Below are positions 1-8,300 of a DNA stretch of 64,000 bases, in pieces (position 1 is the stretch's first letter; every line of letters starts with the position of its first letter). Source of the DNA: Halorussus salilacus (GTDB taxonomy: Archaea; Halobacteriota; Halobacteria; Halobacteriales; Haladaptataceae). A program made the translations under genes and the position numbers. Where the stretch lies: assembly GCF_024138125.1 (NCBI RefSeq), contig NZ_CP099993.1, positions 372,001 through 436,000 on the forward strand, written 5' to 3'. The notes under the pieces were generated by a model. That model did not search any database and was not told the DNA's origin. It was given only the letters and a program-made list of their open reading frames with translations.

Positions 1-2
1 AC

Positions 3-1277
3 GGGACCCTCTCGGTCCACTTCATCAACGTCGGGCAGGGAACGAGCGTGCTCGTGGTCGGCCCGACCGGCGAGACCCTGCTGTACGACACGGGCAACTG
101 GAACGACGACGGCGAGCACGTCCTCGAGTACCTCCGCGAGCGCGGCGTCGAGCGAATCGACGGCCTCGTCACCTCCCACGCCGACGCCGACCACATCGGC
201 GGCCACGCCGCGGTCATCGAGTACTACGAGACCGAGGCCGACGGCGTCGGCGCGGTGTACGACCCCGGCGTCGCGGCCGCCACGGCGACCTACGACCGGT
301 ACCTCGACGCGGTCGAGACCCACGACGTGACCCTCTACCGGACGCAGGCTGGCGACGAGATTCCGATGGCGGGGGCCGACATCGACGTGCTCGCCCCGCC
401 CGAGGGCGGATTCTCCGGCGAGGACCGCAACGAGAACAGCGTCGCCCTCCGGGTCGCACACGGGAACGCCAGCGTCCTGCTGACCGGCGACGCCGAGCGG
501 ACCGGCGAGCGCTACCTCCGGGAGACGTACGGGTCGGGACTGAACGCCTCGGTGCTCGCGGCGGGCCACCACGGGAGCAACACCAGCACCGGGCCGGGCC
601 TGCTCGACGCGAGCGATCCCCGGGCGGTCGTCGTGCAGAGCGCCTACGACTCCCGGTACGGTCACCCACACGACGAACTCCTCGCGCGCCTCGCCGACCG
701 CGGGGTCCCGACCTACTGGACCGGGGTCCACGGCACGGTCGCGTTCGAGACCGACGGCGAGCGGTTCGCGGTCGCCACCCAGCGCGAGGCCCCGACCCGG
801 CCGCTCGACCTCCGGGACGCGCCGGGCGTAGAACCCGGCGCGGGCGGCCCGCTCGAACTCCGGGCGCGGTTCCCGGTCGGGGGCGGGGACCGCCCGCGAG
901 CCGCGCCCGACGGCGGCGAGCCGACGGAATCGCGGGACTCGACCGACCTCCGAGTCGCCGAGGTCCACGCCGACGCGGCGGGGGACGACTGGGAGAACCT
1001 CGACGACGAGTACGTCGTCTTCCGGAACGGGGGCGACCGGACGCTCGACCTCTCGGGGTGGACCGTCGCCGACGAGGCGGGCCATGCCTACGCGTTCCCG
1101 GAGGGGACCGCCCTCGCCCCCGGCGAGGCCCTGACGCTCCACACCGGTGAGGGGCGAGACGGCGAGGGCCGCCTCTACTGGGGCTCGGACGCCCCGGTCT
1201 GGAACAACGACGGCGACACCGTTTTCGTCCGGACCGACGAAGGCGAACTCGTCGCGGAGGAGAGCTATGGTTCCTGA
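3..1277 (+). CDS. ComEC-like metallo-beta-lactamase protein with lamin-tail domain (5' partial)
   Basis: The reading frame is open from base 3, so the gene starts before the window; the visible part is 424 codons. The first residues read as a ComEC-type MBL entry (FINVGQGTS), followed by the metal motif HADADHIGG near residue 60 and a later GHHGSNTS motif, both typical of the extracellular MBL domain of ComEC/Rec2-like proteins. The last 110 residues, ending in WNNDGDTVFV, look like a lamin-tail (LTD) beta-sandwich domain. The family acts outside the cell or in the envelope, probably as a nuclease or phosphodiesterase; the substrate is unknown. It overlaps the DUF3006 gene by 11 bases, so the two are co-transcribed. 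A signal peptide would lie upstream and is not visible. Confidence 0.85.
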   Translation, partial: GTLSVHFINVGQGTSVLVVGPTGETLLYDTGNWNDDGEHVLEYLRERGVERIDGLVTSHADADHIGGHAAVIEYYETEADGVGAVYDPGVAAATATYDRYLDAVETHDVTLYRTQAGDEIPMAGADIDVLAPPEGGFSGEDRNENSVALRVAHGNASVLLTGDAERTGERYLRETYGSGLNASVLAAGHHGSNTSTGPGLLDASDPRAVVVQSAYDSRYGHPHDELLARLADRGVPTYWTGVHGTVAFETDGERFAVATQREAPTRPLDLRDAPGVEPGAGGPLELRARFPVGGGDRPRAAPDGGEPTESRDSTDLRVAEVHADAAGDDWENLDDEYVVFRNGGDRTLDLSGWTVADEAGHAYAFPEGTALAPGEALTLHTGEGRDGEGRLYWGSDAPVWNNDGDTVFVRTDEGELVAEESYGS

Positions 1278-1587
1278 CGGACGCTACACCGCGGTCGTCG
1301 ACCGCTTCGAGACCGGACGCCCGGGGGGTCGGGGGGACGGAGAGCGCGCCGTCCTGCTCGTCGAAGACGACGAGGACCTCGCGGGCGAACTCGCGGTCCG
1401 ACCGGGCCGACTGCCCGCCGAGGCCCGCGAGCAGGACGCCGTCCTCCGGGTGACGGTCCGGAACGGCATCCTCGTCTCGGCACGCCGCGACCCCGACGAG
1501 ACCGAGCGACGGAGCGAGGAGGCACAGTCGCGGTTCGACCGACTGGCCGAGCGCCCGGACGATTCGGGGTCCGAGCGAACTGGGTGA
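1267..1587 (+). CDS. DUF3006-like small acidic protein
   Basis: This 106-residue acidic protein starts at the ATG inside the end of the MBL gene. It opens with DGRYTAVVDRFE, a beta-strand start typical of DUF3006, and has a hydrophobic strand AVLLVEDD in the middle. DUF3006 proteins often sit directly after ComEC-like MBL proteins in prokaryotes, and the 11-base overlap here suggests translational coupling. The function is unknown; the pairing suggests a partner or accessory of the MBL hydrolase. A longer reading with the upstream in-frame codons was not chosen, because that part lies fully inside the MBL gene and does not look like protein. Confidence 0.7.
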   Translation: MVPDGRYTAVVDRFETGRPGGRGDGERAVLLVEDDEDLAGELAVRPGRLPAEAREQDAVLRVTVRNGILVSARRDPDETERRSEEAQSRFDRLAERPDDSGSERTG

Positions 1588-1627
1588 CGTCTTCCACGAG
1601 ATATCGCCCGGTGACGCAGACCACGGG

Positions 1628-1860
1628 GTGGGAATGAAAGGGGCCGCCCGCTCGCGCTTGCTTGGTCGTCTCGGCGACCCCTATCCGAGCGAGCGAAGCG
1701 AGCGAGGATATGTCGCCGAGCGGCCTCCTCGTGAGCGGAGCGAACGAGGGCTCGGCAGAGCTCCGCTCTGCAGGTGGCGAGCGGGCGGGGGCTTTCTGGG
1801 TGTTCGTCGTTCCGTCTCGTGAGACGGTTCGTAGCGAGCGGGCGGGGGCATTCGAGGCCC
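1628..1860. repeat. MITE-like intergenic repeat, copy 1
   Basis: One end reads GAAAGGGGCCGCCCGCTCGC. The other end, read on the opposite strand, is GAAAGCCCCCGCCCGCTCGC, so the ends form near-perfect inverted repeats of about 20 bases. The inside holds GC-rich runs of GAGCGAGCGAAGCGAGCGA type. A further half-copy of the right end lies at 1831-1853. Related copies, inverted, are at 4951-5284 and 49209-49328. No protein is encoded; the stretch fills the 372-base gap before queD. Confidence 0.7.
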
Positions 1861-1930
1861 ACGTATCCACATCTGCTCTCGCATTCATACGTGACTTCCG
1901 TCTCCTACTCCGCGACCCCGTTTGCGCGAA

Positions 1931-1936
1931 TTTAAG
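1931..1936 (+). promoter_or_regulatory. TATA-like box for queD
   Basis: TTTAAG lies 24-29 bases before the queD ATG at 1960, the distance expected for a leaderless haloarchaeal transcript. This also supports the ATG at 1960 over an in-frame GTG at 1936. Confidence 0.55.
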
Positions 1937-1959
1937 TGCGGCCGGGAGAATCTCCTGAT

Positions 1960-2412
1960 ATGCCTGAACGAGTACTTCAATCACCTTCGTTCGACGCCGA
2001 CGAGCGGACCCTCTACGTCGGCCGGGACCGCCCGATTCGAATCAGCGCGGGCCACCGAATCCTCCACCACGACGGCAAGTGTAGTCGCCCGCACGGACAC
2101 AACTACGAGATATCGGTGAAGGTCGTCGGCGACCTCCGCGAGGAAGGGTGGGTCGTCGACAAGGGCGATATTACGTCGATACTCTCCGAGTGGGACCACA
2201 GGTTCCTGCTGGAGTCCCGCGACCCCCTCGTCGAGGCCTTCGAGGAGACCGGCGACGGCGACGCGCTGGTGGTGCTGGACGCCCCGCCGACCGCGGAGGT
2301 GATGAGCGCGGTGCTGGAGGCCCGCCTCGAATCGGAACTGCCCGAGACGGTCTCGGAGGTCGCGGTGCAGGTCAGCGAGACCGCAGAGCTCTGTGGCGGC
2401 GCGGAGTTCTGA
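1960..2412 (+). CDS. queD: 6-carboxytetrahydropterin synthase QueD
   Basis: A 150-residue member of the PTPS/QueD family. It converts dihydroneopterin triphosphate to 6-carboxy-tetrahydropterin, the first QueD-QueE-QueC step toward preQ0, which archaea use for archaeosine in tRNA. The zinc-site histidines are visible in SAGHRI and in SRPHGHNYE near residues 28-50, and the Cys of GKCSRPHGH is the usual catalytic one. The length is normal for the family. The gene ends two bases before queE, so queD and queE form an operon; queC follows on the same strand after an inverted membrane gene. The same preQ0 could feed the DNA-modifying enzymes in the nearby element. Confidence 0.9.
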   Translation: MPERVLQSPSFDADERTLYVGRDRPIRISAGHRILHHDGKCSRPHGHNYEISVKVVGDLREEGWVVDKGDITSILSEWDHRFLLESRDPLVEAFEETGDGDALVVLDAPPTAEVMSAVLEARLESELPETVSEVAVQVSETAELCGGAEF

Positions 2413-2414
2413 CC

Positions 2415-3212
2415 ATGCCGGTGACCAGCGACGTGGGTGACGACGAGAGCGGGCGCGGCGGCGAGCGGAGCGAGACGACCGCGGCGTCCGACGACGCGCT
2501 CCCGATAAACGAACTCTTCGAGTCCCTGCAGGGCGAGGGCCGACTCGCTGGCGTGCCGAGCGTCTTCGTCCGGACCTCGGGATGTAACCTCCGGTGTTGG
2601 TTCTGTGACTCCTATCACACCTCGTGGGAGCCGACCCACGCGACGATGAGCGTCGAGGAGATACTCGGGGAGGTCGAGTCGTTCGGGGCCGACCACGTAG
2701 TCGTCACGGGCGGCGAACCCATGATCCACGACGCGGTCGAGACCCTGCTCGACGAACTCGACGCGCGGGGGTACCACACCACCGTCGAGACCAACGGCAC
2801 CGTCTTCCGGGACGCTCCCATCGACCTCGCGAGCGTCAGCCCGAAGCTCGCGTCCAGCTCGCCGACGCCCGAGCGCGACCCGAAGGGCGAGGGCGAGTGG
2901 GAAGCGCGCCACGAGGAGCGCCGCGTCGACCTCGATTCGCTCGCCGCGCTGGTCGAGTCCTACGACTTCCAGCTCAAGTTCGTCGTCTCCGACCGCGGAG
3001 ATATGGACGAGGTCACCGACCTCGTCGAGCGGATTCGCGGGACTGCCGACGTTCCGGTCCCCGACGAGAACGTCCTCCTGATGCCCGAGGGCGCGACTCG
3101 CGAGCGTCTGGCCGAGACCCGCCCCGTGACCGCGGAACTCGCCCGCGAGTTCGGCTTCCGGTACACCCCCCGGCTCCACGTCACCCTCTGGAACGACGCA
3201 CCGGGGACGTAG
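2415..3212 (+). CDS. queE: 7-carboxy-7-deazaguanine synthase QueE (radical SAM)
   Basis: A 265-residue radical SAM enzyme that rearranges 6-carboxy-tetrahydropterin to 7-carboxy-7-deazaguanine. The N-terminus INELFESLQGEG is diagnostic for QueE. The cluster motif is C-x3-C-x2-C in SGCNLRCWFCD near residues 62-69, followed by the SAM-binding VVTGGEPM. The first 30 residues are an acidic, disordered haloarchaeal extension. It starts two bases after the queD stop, so translation is probably coupled. QueC, needed for the next step, lies 1 kb downstream on the same strand. Confidence 0.92.
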   Translation: MPVTSDVGDDESGRGGERSETTAASDDALPINELFESLQGEGRLAGVPSVFVRTSGCNLRCWFCDSYHTSWEPTHATMSVEEILGEVESFGADHVVVTGGEPMIHDAVETLLDELDARGYHTTVETNGTVFRDAPIDLASVSPKLASSSPTPERDPKGEGEWEARHEERRVDLDSLAALVESYDFQLKFVVSDRGDMDEVTDLVERIRGTADVPVPDENVLLMPEGATRERLAETRPVTAELAREFGFRYTPRLHVTLWNDAPGT

Positions 3213-3265
3213 GCGAGCGCAGGTCGCGGTTCGTGACGGCTTCCGCGGGCCGACTCGCTCGCCGT

Positions 3266-4099
3266 TCAGGCGAGCGAGTCGAGGCGGTCGGTGTAGAACG
3301 CGACCTGATAAACCACGCCGAACGCCGAGACGAGCGTCGTGACGACCACCGTCAGGACCGCCGCGGCCGCGACGACCCCGAGACCGACCTCGGGTACCGC
3401 CGCGCCGGTCGTGGTCGTGTCCCCGTACGTCCCCCCGAGCAGCGAGGCGACGACGCCCGCGACGCCCGCCGCGCTACCGGCGAGTCCGGCAATCGCGCTG
3501 TAGCCGAGCGTGGACGCGAGGTTCCGACGGACGAGGCCCGCGCTCCGCTGGAAGGACTCGACCACGCCGAGGTCCGACACGACGATTGCCGGGGCGTAGA
3601 ACTGGAGGAAGAACGGCGGAATCATCAGGACGAGCAAGCCGACCAGTGCGAGCAACGCCATCGTGATGACGCTCGCGTTCGCCGCCGCGAGCGAACTCCC
3701 CGCCCCGGTCGCGTTCACGCCGACCACGAAGATGCCGACAACCGCGAGACCCAGCATAACCACGAACGCGAGGATTCCGAACACGACGCCGAACAGCAAC
3801 ATCGACGCCAGCAGGCGGAGGTAGTTCGACTTCCCGCCTGCCGCGAACGCGCCGAGTCCGCCGACGCCGTCGAGTCCCTCCTCGGCCATCGCGAGCATGC
3901 CGCCGACGAAGAACGGCAGGACGAGGTACGTGATTCCGGTCAGCGGGAGCGACACGAGACCGGCCATCGGTTCGGGGAACGTCGCCGGAACCGCCGCGAG
4001 ACCGAGGTTCGCCGCCGAGGCGAGGAGGGCCACGCCGAGGAGTGCGCGACTCCTGGCCAGAACGCCGACCGCGGTCGAGAACGACGAGATTGCACCCAT
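3266..4099 (-). CDS. Multi-pass membrane protein, haloarchaeal, function unknown
   Basis: A 277-residue hydrophobic protein with about six membrane segments rich in Ala, Val, Gly and Leu, and an amphipathic stretch VVSDLGVVESFQRSAGLVRR near the middle. That stretch resembles the conserved cytoplasmic helix of DUF7847/DUF975-like membrane proteins. The start at 4099 was chosen over an upstream in-frame codon because an AT-rich TATA-like run sits 19-30 bases before it. The gene lies between queE and queC on the opposite strand and splits the preQ0 set. I see no motif that gives a substrate; a transporter-like or envelope role is only a guess. Confidence 0.7.
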   Translation of the reverse strand: MGAISSFSTAVGVLARSRALLGVALLASAANLGLAAVPATFPEPMAGLVSLPLTGITYLVLPFFVGGMLAMAEEGLDGVGGLGAFAAGGKSNYLRLLASMLLFGVVFGILAFVVMLGLAVVGIFVVGVNATGAGSSLAAANASVITMALLALVGLLVLMIPPFFLQFYAPAIVVSDLGVVESFQRSAGLVRRNLASTLGYSAIAGLAGSAAGVAGVVASLLGGTYGDTTTTGAAVPEVGLGVVAAAAVLTVVVTTLVSAFGVVYQVAFYTDRLDSLA

Positions 4100-4117
4100 G
4101 GCGGACACATCAGACGG

Positions 4118-4129
4118 ATTTATTTTATT
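4118..4129 (-). promoter_or_regulatory. TATA-like promoter of the membrane gene
   Basis: On the minus strand this reads AATAAAATAAAT, centred about 25 bases before the ATG at 4099. It fits a leaderless transcript. Confidence 0.5.
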
Positions 4130-4194
4130 CCTGTCGATGTCCCCGCTCGCGCCGGACCGCACGACTCATGGGCCTGCTCGATTACCCTTCGCAC

Positions 4195-4902
4195 ATGAGT
4201 GACGCCACCGACGAGCGCGCGGTCGTCCTCGCCTCCGGCGGGATGGACAGCGCCACCGCCGCCTACGAGGCGAAGGCGCAGGGCTACGACCTCTACCTCC
4301 TCCACACCTCTTACGGACAGGAGACCGAGGACAAGGAACGCGAGTGCGCCCGCCGACTCGCCGACGAGACCGACGCCGCCGACTTCCTCCACGTCGAGAC
4401 CGGCCACCTCGCCCGCATCGGGGGGTCGAGCCTGACCGACGACGAGATGGACGTGGCCGACGCCGACCTCGACGCCGATGAGGTCCCCACGTCCTACGTC
4501 CCGTTCCGGAACGCCAACCTCCTCGCGATGGCGGTCTCCTACGCCGAGGCCAACGACTGCTCGGCGGTCTTCATCGGCGCGCACACCGAGGACTTCTCGG
4601 GCTACCCCGACTGCAGGCCCGCGTTCTTCGAGGCGTTCCAGCGGGTCGTCGACACCGGCACGAGAGACGACACCGACATCGAGATTCGTGCCCCCTTCGC
4701 CGACCTGTCGAAGACCGACATCGCCGCGCGCGGCCTCGAACTCAGCGTCCCCTACGAGCACACTTGGAGTTGCTACCGCGCGGAGGCCCCGGCCTGCGGC
4801 ACCTGCGACGCCTGTGCGTTCCGGCTTCAGGCGTTCCAGAACCTCGGCGAGCGCGACCCCATCGACTACGAGGAGCGCCCGGAATACGCGGAATCAGAGT
4901 AA
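4195..4902 (+). CDS. queC: 7-cyano-7-deazaguanine synthase QueC
   Basis: A 235-residue ATP-dependent ligase that turns 7-carboxy-7-deazaguanine and ammonia into preQ0. The PP-loop SGGMDSATA is at residues 14-22. The zinc site shows as four cysteines in SCYRAEAPACGTCDAC near residues 195-215. In archaea preQ0 is put into tRNA by TgtA and then converted to archaeosine. The ATG at 4195 lies just before the conserved ERAVVLASGG strand; longer readings run into the neighbouring membrane gene's promoter. It has its own promoter space, about 95 bases from the divergent membrane gene. Confidence 0.92.
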   Translation: MSDATDERAVVLASGGMDSATAAYEAKAQGYDLYLLHTSYGQETEDKERECARRLADETDAADFLHVETGHLARIGGSSLTDDEMDVADADLDADEVPTSYVPFRNANLLAMAVSYAEANDCSAVFIGAHTEDFSGYPDCRPAFFEAFQRVVDTGTRDDTDIEIRAPFADLSKTDIAARGLELSVPYEHTWSCYRAEAPACGTCDACAFRLQAFQNLGERDPIDYEERPEYAESE

Positions 4903-4950
4903 TCGGTCGGCGAACAGTAACCAACCGTCGGCATAAACGCCGCGAACCGC

Positions 4951-5284
4951 CAGAAAGCCCCCGCCCGCTCGCTACGAACTGCGACTTTCAAAACCGAGAA
5001 CGCCCAGAAAGCCCCCGCCCGCTCGCTACGAAAAACAGAATCCGTGAACGAGCCCGCCCAGAAAGCCCCCGCCCGCTCGCCACCGGAAGACAAACGCCGT
5101 CTTCCGAGCCCTCGTTCGCTCCGCTCACGAGGAGGCCGCTCAGCGACATATCCTCGCTCGCTTCGCTCGCTCGGATAGGGGTCGCTGAGACGACCACGTA
5201 AACGCCGGGAGACAAACCGCGTCTCCCGAGGTCACACTCGCTTCCCTCGCGTGACCGCGAGCGGGCGGCCCCTTTCATTCCCAC
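4951..5284. repeat. MITE-like intergenic repeat, copy 2 with triplicated end
   Basis: An inverted copy of the 1628-1860 repeat. The end motif AGAAAGCCCCCGCCCGCTCG occurs three times, at about 4951, 5005 and 5059, separated by unrelated spacers. The far end at 5257-5280 reads GCGGCCCCTTTCATTC. The inside again carries the GAGCGAAGCGAGCGA-type run. The stretch holds no gene. Confidence 0.7.
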
Positions 5285-5287
5285 CCC

Positions 5288-5345
5288 GGTGGAATGTGTC
5301 ACCGGCCGATTCCCGGTGGAATGTGTCACCGGCCGATTCCCGGTG
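5288..5345. repeat. 27-base tandem repeat, two copies plus a stub
   Basis: The unit begins GGTGGAATGTGTCACCGGCC and recurs at 5288 and 5315, with a partial third start at 5342. It directly follows the MITE-like repeat and precedes the end of the surface-protein gene. A related GTGTCACCGGCCGA lies after the third repeat copy at about 49336. Confidence 0.7.
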
Positions 5346-5360
5346 GTTTGAGTCGCCGAG

Positions 5361-8300
5361 CTACGTCGACTTCGACCCCCGGAGTCGCGCGAGCAGGGTC
5401 GCCGCCAGCAGGGCGGCGACCGCCGCGCCGACGCCGAATCCGGGCACGCCGGGCGTGTCGATGTCGCCGTCTCCGTCGCTGTCGCTCTCGCCGTTGCCGT
5501 CGCTCCCGCCCTCGACCTCCAGTTCGGCGCTCCTGTCGCCGACCGCGGGCTCGTAGCTCCCGGGGGCGTCGATGCGCTGGACGAAGGTGACCTCGGTCGT
5601 CTCGCCCGCGTCGAGTTCGACCGTCTCGGTGTCCAGTCGCTCGCCGAACAGCGTCAGGCCGACCTCGCGCTCGCCCGCCGCAGTGCCGGAGTTCTCGACG
5701 GTCGCGGTGATCTCGACCTGCTGGCCCTCCTCGATGGTCGAGTCGCTCAGCGAGAGGTCGGCGACCCCGATGTCGGGTTCGGGGTCGGCGACCGTCACCG
5801 ACCCGACGCGCTCGCCCCCGACTCCGACCTCGTGAGTGCCGGGGTCGAGCTGGCGCTCGAACTCGACCTCCGCGGTCTCCCCGCCCGGCACCTCGACGGT
5901 CTTCTCGTCGACGACCTCGCCGTCGACGGTGAGTTCGGTCGTGAACTCCCGGGCCTCCTCGGCCTCGTTCTCGACGGTCGCGGTGACCTCGACCGGGTCG
6001 GTGGCCCCGACCTCCTCCTCGGCGAGCGCGGCGTCGGTCAGTGTCGTGGTGTGGTCGGCCCCGACCGCCACGTCGGCCAGCGCCGAGGCGTTCGCTCGCA
6101 CGAGGACCGTCCCGTCGCGCTCCTCGATTTCGGCGTCGACCTGCCGCCACTCGCCGTCGGTCCGCTCGAAGGCGGTCAGGTCGGCCGCCGCGAGTCCGGC
6201 GTCGTCGAGCCGGGAACGCTCGACCGCCGCCTCGTAGGTGACCGACGACACGTCGTCGGCGTCGATGTACCGGGAGTCGACCGCGAGCGACCCGAGCGCG
6301 ACGTCGCTGGGGATGTCGGTCGCGTTCTCGTCGTCGCGGGCGGTCTCGACCGCGAAGTGGGGGTCGTCGTCAGCGAGGTCCACCCGCACCGAGTCGAACT
6401 CGACGCCGGTCTCGGCGGCGGCGTCGGTTTCGGGGAGGCTCAGGGCCACCGGTTCGTCGCTCCGGGCGTTCCGAACGTCCACGAGCGCGGCGTTCGCGCC
6501 GCGCTCTTCGGTGTCGGTGAGCACCGCCGGGGGTCCACCGCCGCCACCCCCACCGTCGCCAGAACTACTTCCCGAGTCGCTGCCCGAGTTCCCGTCGTCG
6601 CCCCGATGGGCCTTCTCCTCGGCCTCGACGGTCACGTTGACGGTCGCGGTATCGGTGTTGTCGCCGCCGTCGACGACGGTCACGCTCGCGTCGAAGGTGT
6701 CGACCTCCTCGTAGGCGTGGTCCACGCTGGCGTCCTCGGTTGTCTCGTCGGTCTCGCCGTCGCCGTCGAAGTCCCAGCGGTACGATTCGATCCCGGTCTC
6801 GTTGTCGGCGGAATCGCTCGCGTCGAAGGTGACCTCGTCGTCGACCGTCGTCTCGTTCTCGTCGACCGAGAGGCCCGCGGTCGGCGGCGTCGTGTCCGGC
6901 TCTTCGACCGTGACAGTCTCGGTGGTCCGGTTGGCGTGGCCGCCGCGGTCGGTGGCGGTGAGCGTCACGGTGTAGTTGCCCGCCTCCTCGTAGGTGTGGG
7001 TGGCCGCCTCGCCCTCGGCCGTGGTCCCGTCACCGAACTCCCACTCGTAGCCAGCCACCGCACCGTTGTCGTCGGCCGACCCCTCGACCTCCATCTCCTC
7101 GCCGAATCGGAGGGTCTCCGGGACCGACGCAGAGACGTTCGGCGGGCGGGCCTCGAACACCTCGACGGTGACGTTCGCGGTGTCGGTGTTGTCGTTGCCG
7201 TCGGTGACCGTCACGGTCGCGTCGTACGTCCCCGACTCGTCGTACGCGTGGGTGACCCGCTCGCCCTCGGCGGTCTCGCCGTCGTCGAACTCCCACTCGT
7301 AGCTCGATATCTCGCGGTTGTCGGTGGAGCCGCCCGCGTCGAAGGTCACGTTGGCGTCGGCTTCGACCTCGTCGCGGTCGGCGCTCGCGTCGGCTTCTGG
7401 CGGGGTGTCGTCCGGAGCCAGGACTTCGACGTCGGCTGTTTCGGTCGCGGAGTTGTTGCCCTCGTCGACGACTTCGAGCGTGACCTCGAAGGTGCCGTTG
7501 CCGTCGTAGGTGTGCGTAACCGTCTCACCCGTCGCGGTCTCGTCGTCGCCGAAGTCCCAGCGGTACTCCTCGATTCCGGTGTCGTCGGTGCTGTCGCTCG
7601 CGTCGAAGGAGACCTGCTCGCCCTCGACCGGGTCGTCAGGCGCGGTCACTTCGATTTCGGGCTCGGGCGGTTCGTCGGCCCCGACCTCGACGCTCGCGGT
7701 CGCGGTGTCGTTCTGGTCGCTCCCGTCGACCACCGTCACCGAGGCGTCGTAGGTCCCGGTCTCGTTGTAGACGTGGCCCGCGCTGGGGTCGCTCGTGGTC
7801 CGGTCGACCTCGCCGTCACCGTCGAAGTCCCACCGGTACTCCTCGATGCCCACGTCGTCGCTCGACCCGCCCGCGTCGAGGTCCACCCGGAAGCCCTCTG
7901 TCGGCGACTCGGTCGCCACGTCGAGCGCGGCGCTCGGCGGGTCGTCTGGTTCGACCGTGACGCTCGCGGTCGCGGTGTCGTTCTGGTCGCTCCCGTCGAC
8001 CACCGTCACCGAGGCGTCGTAGGTCCCGGTCTCGTTGTAGACGTGACCGACCTCGGGTCCGTCGGTTGTCTCGTCGGTCTCGCCGTCGCCGTCGAAGTCC
8101 CAGCGGTACTCCTCGACGCCCACGTCGTCGCTCGACCCGCCCGCGTCGAGACTCACCCGGAACCCCTCGGTCGGCGACTCGGTCGCCACGTCGAGCGCGG
8201 CGCTGGGCGGGTCGTCGGGTTCGACCGTGACGTTGGTTGCCGCGGTGTCGGCGTTGTCGCCGCCGTCGACGACCGTCACCTCCGGCCGGTACTCGCCGGA

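Noticed and set aside
4951-5080. CRISPR-like array in the triple repeat near 5 kb
   Set aside because: Only three units, spacers of uneven content, repeats matching the ends of a dispersed element, and no cas genes in the window.
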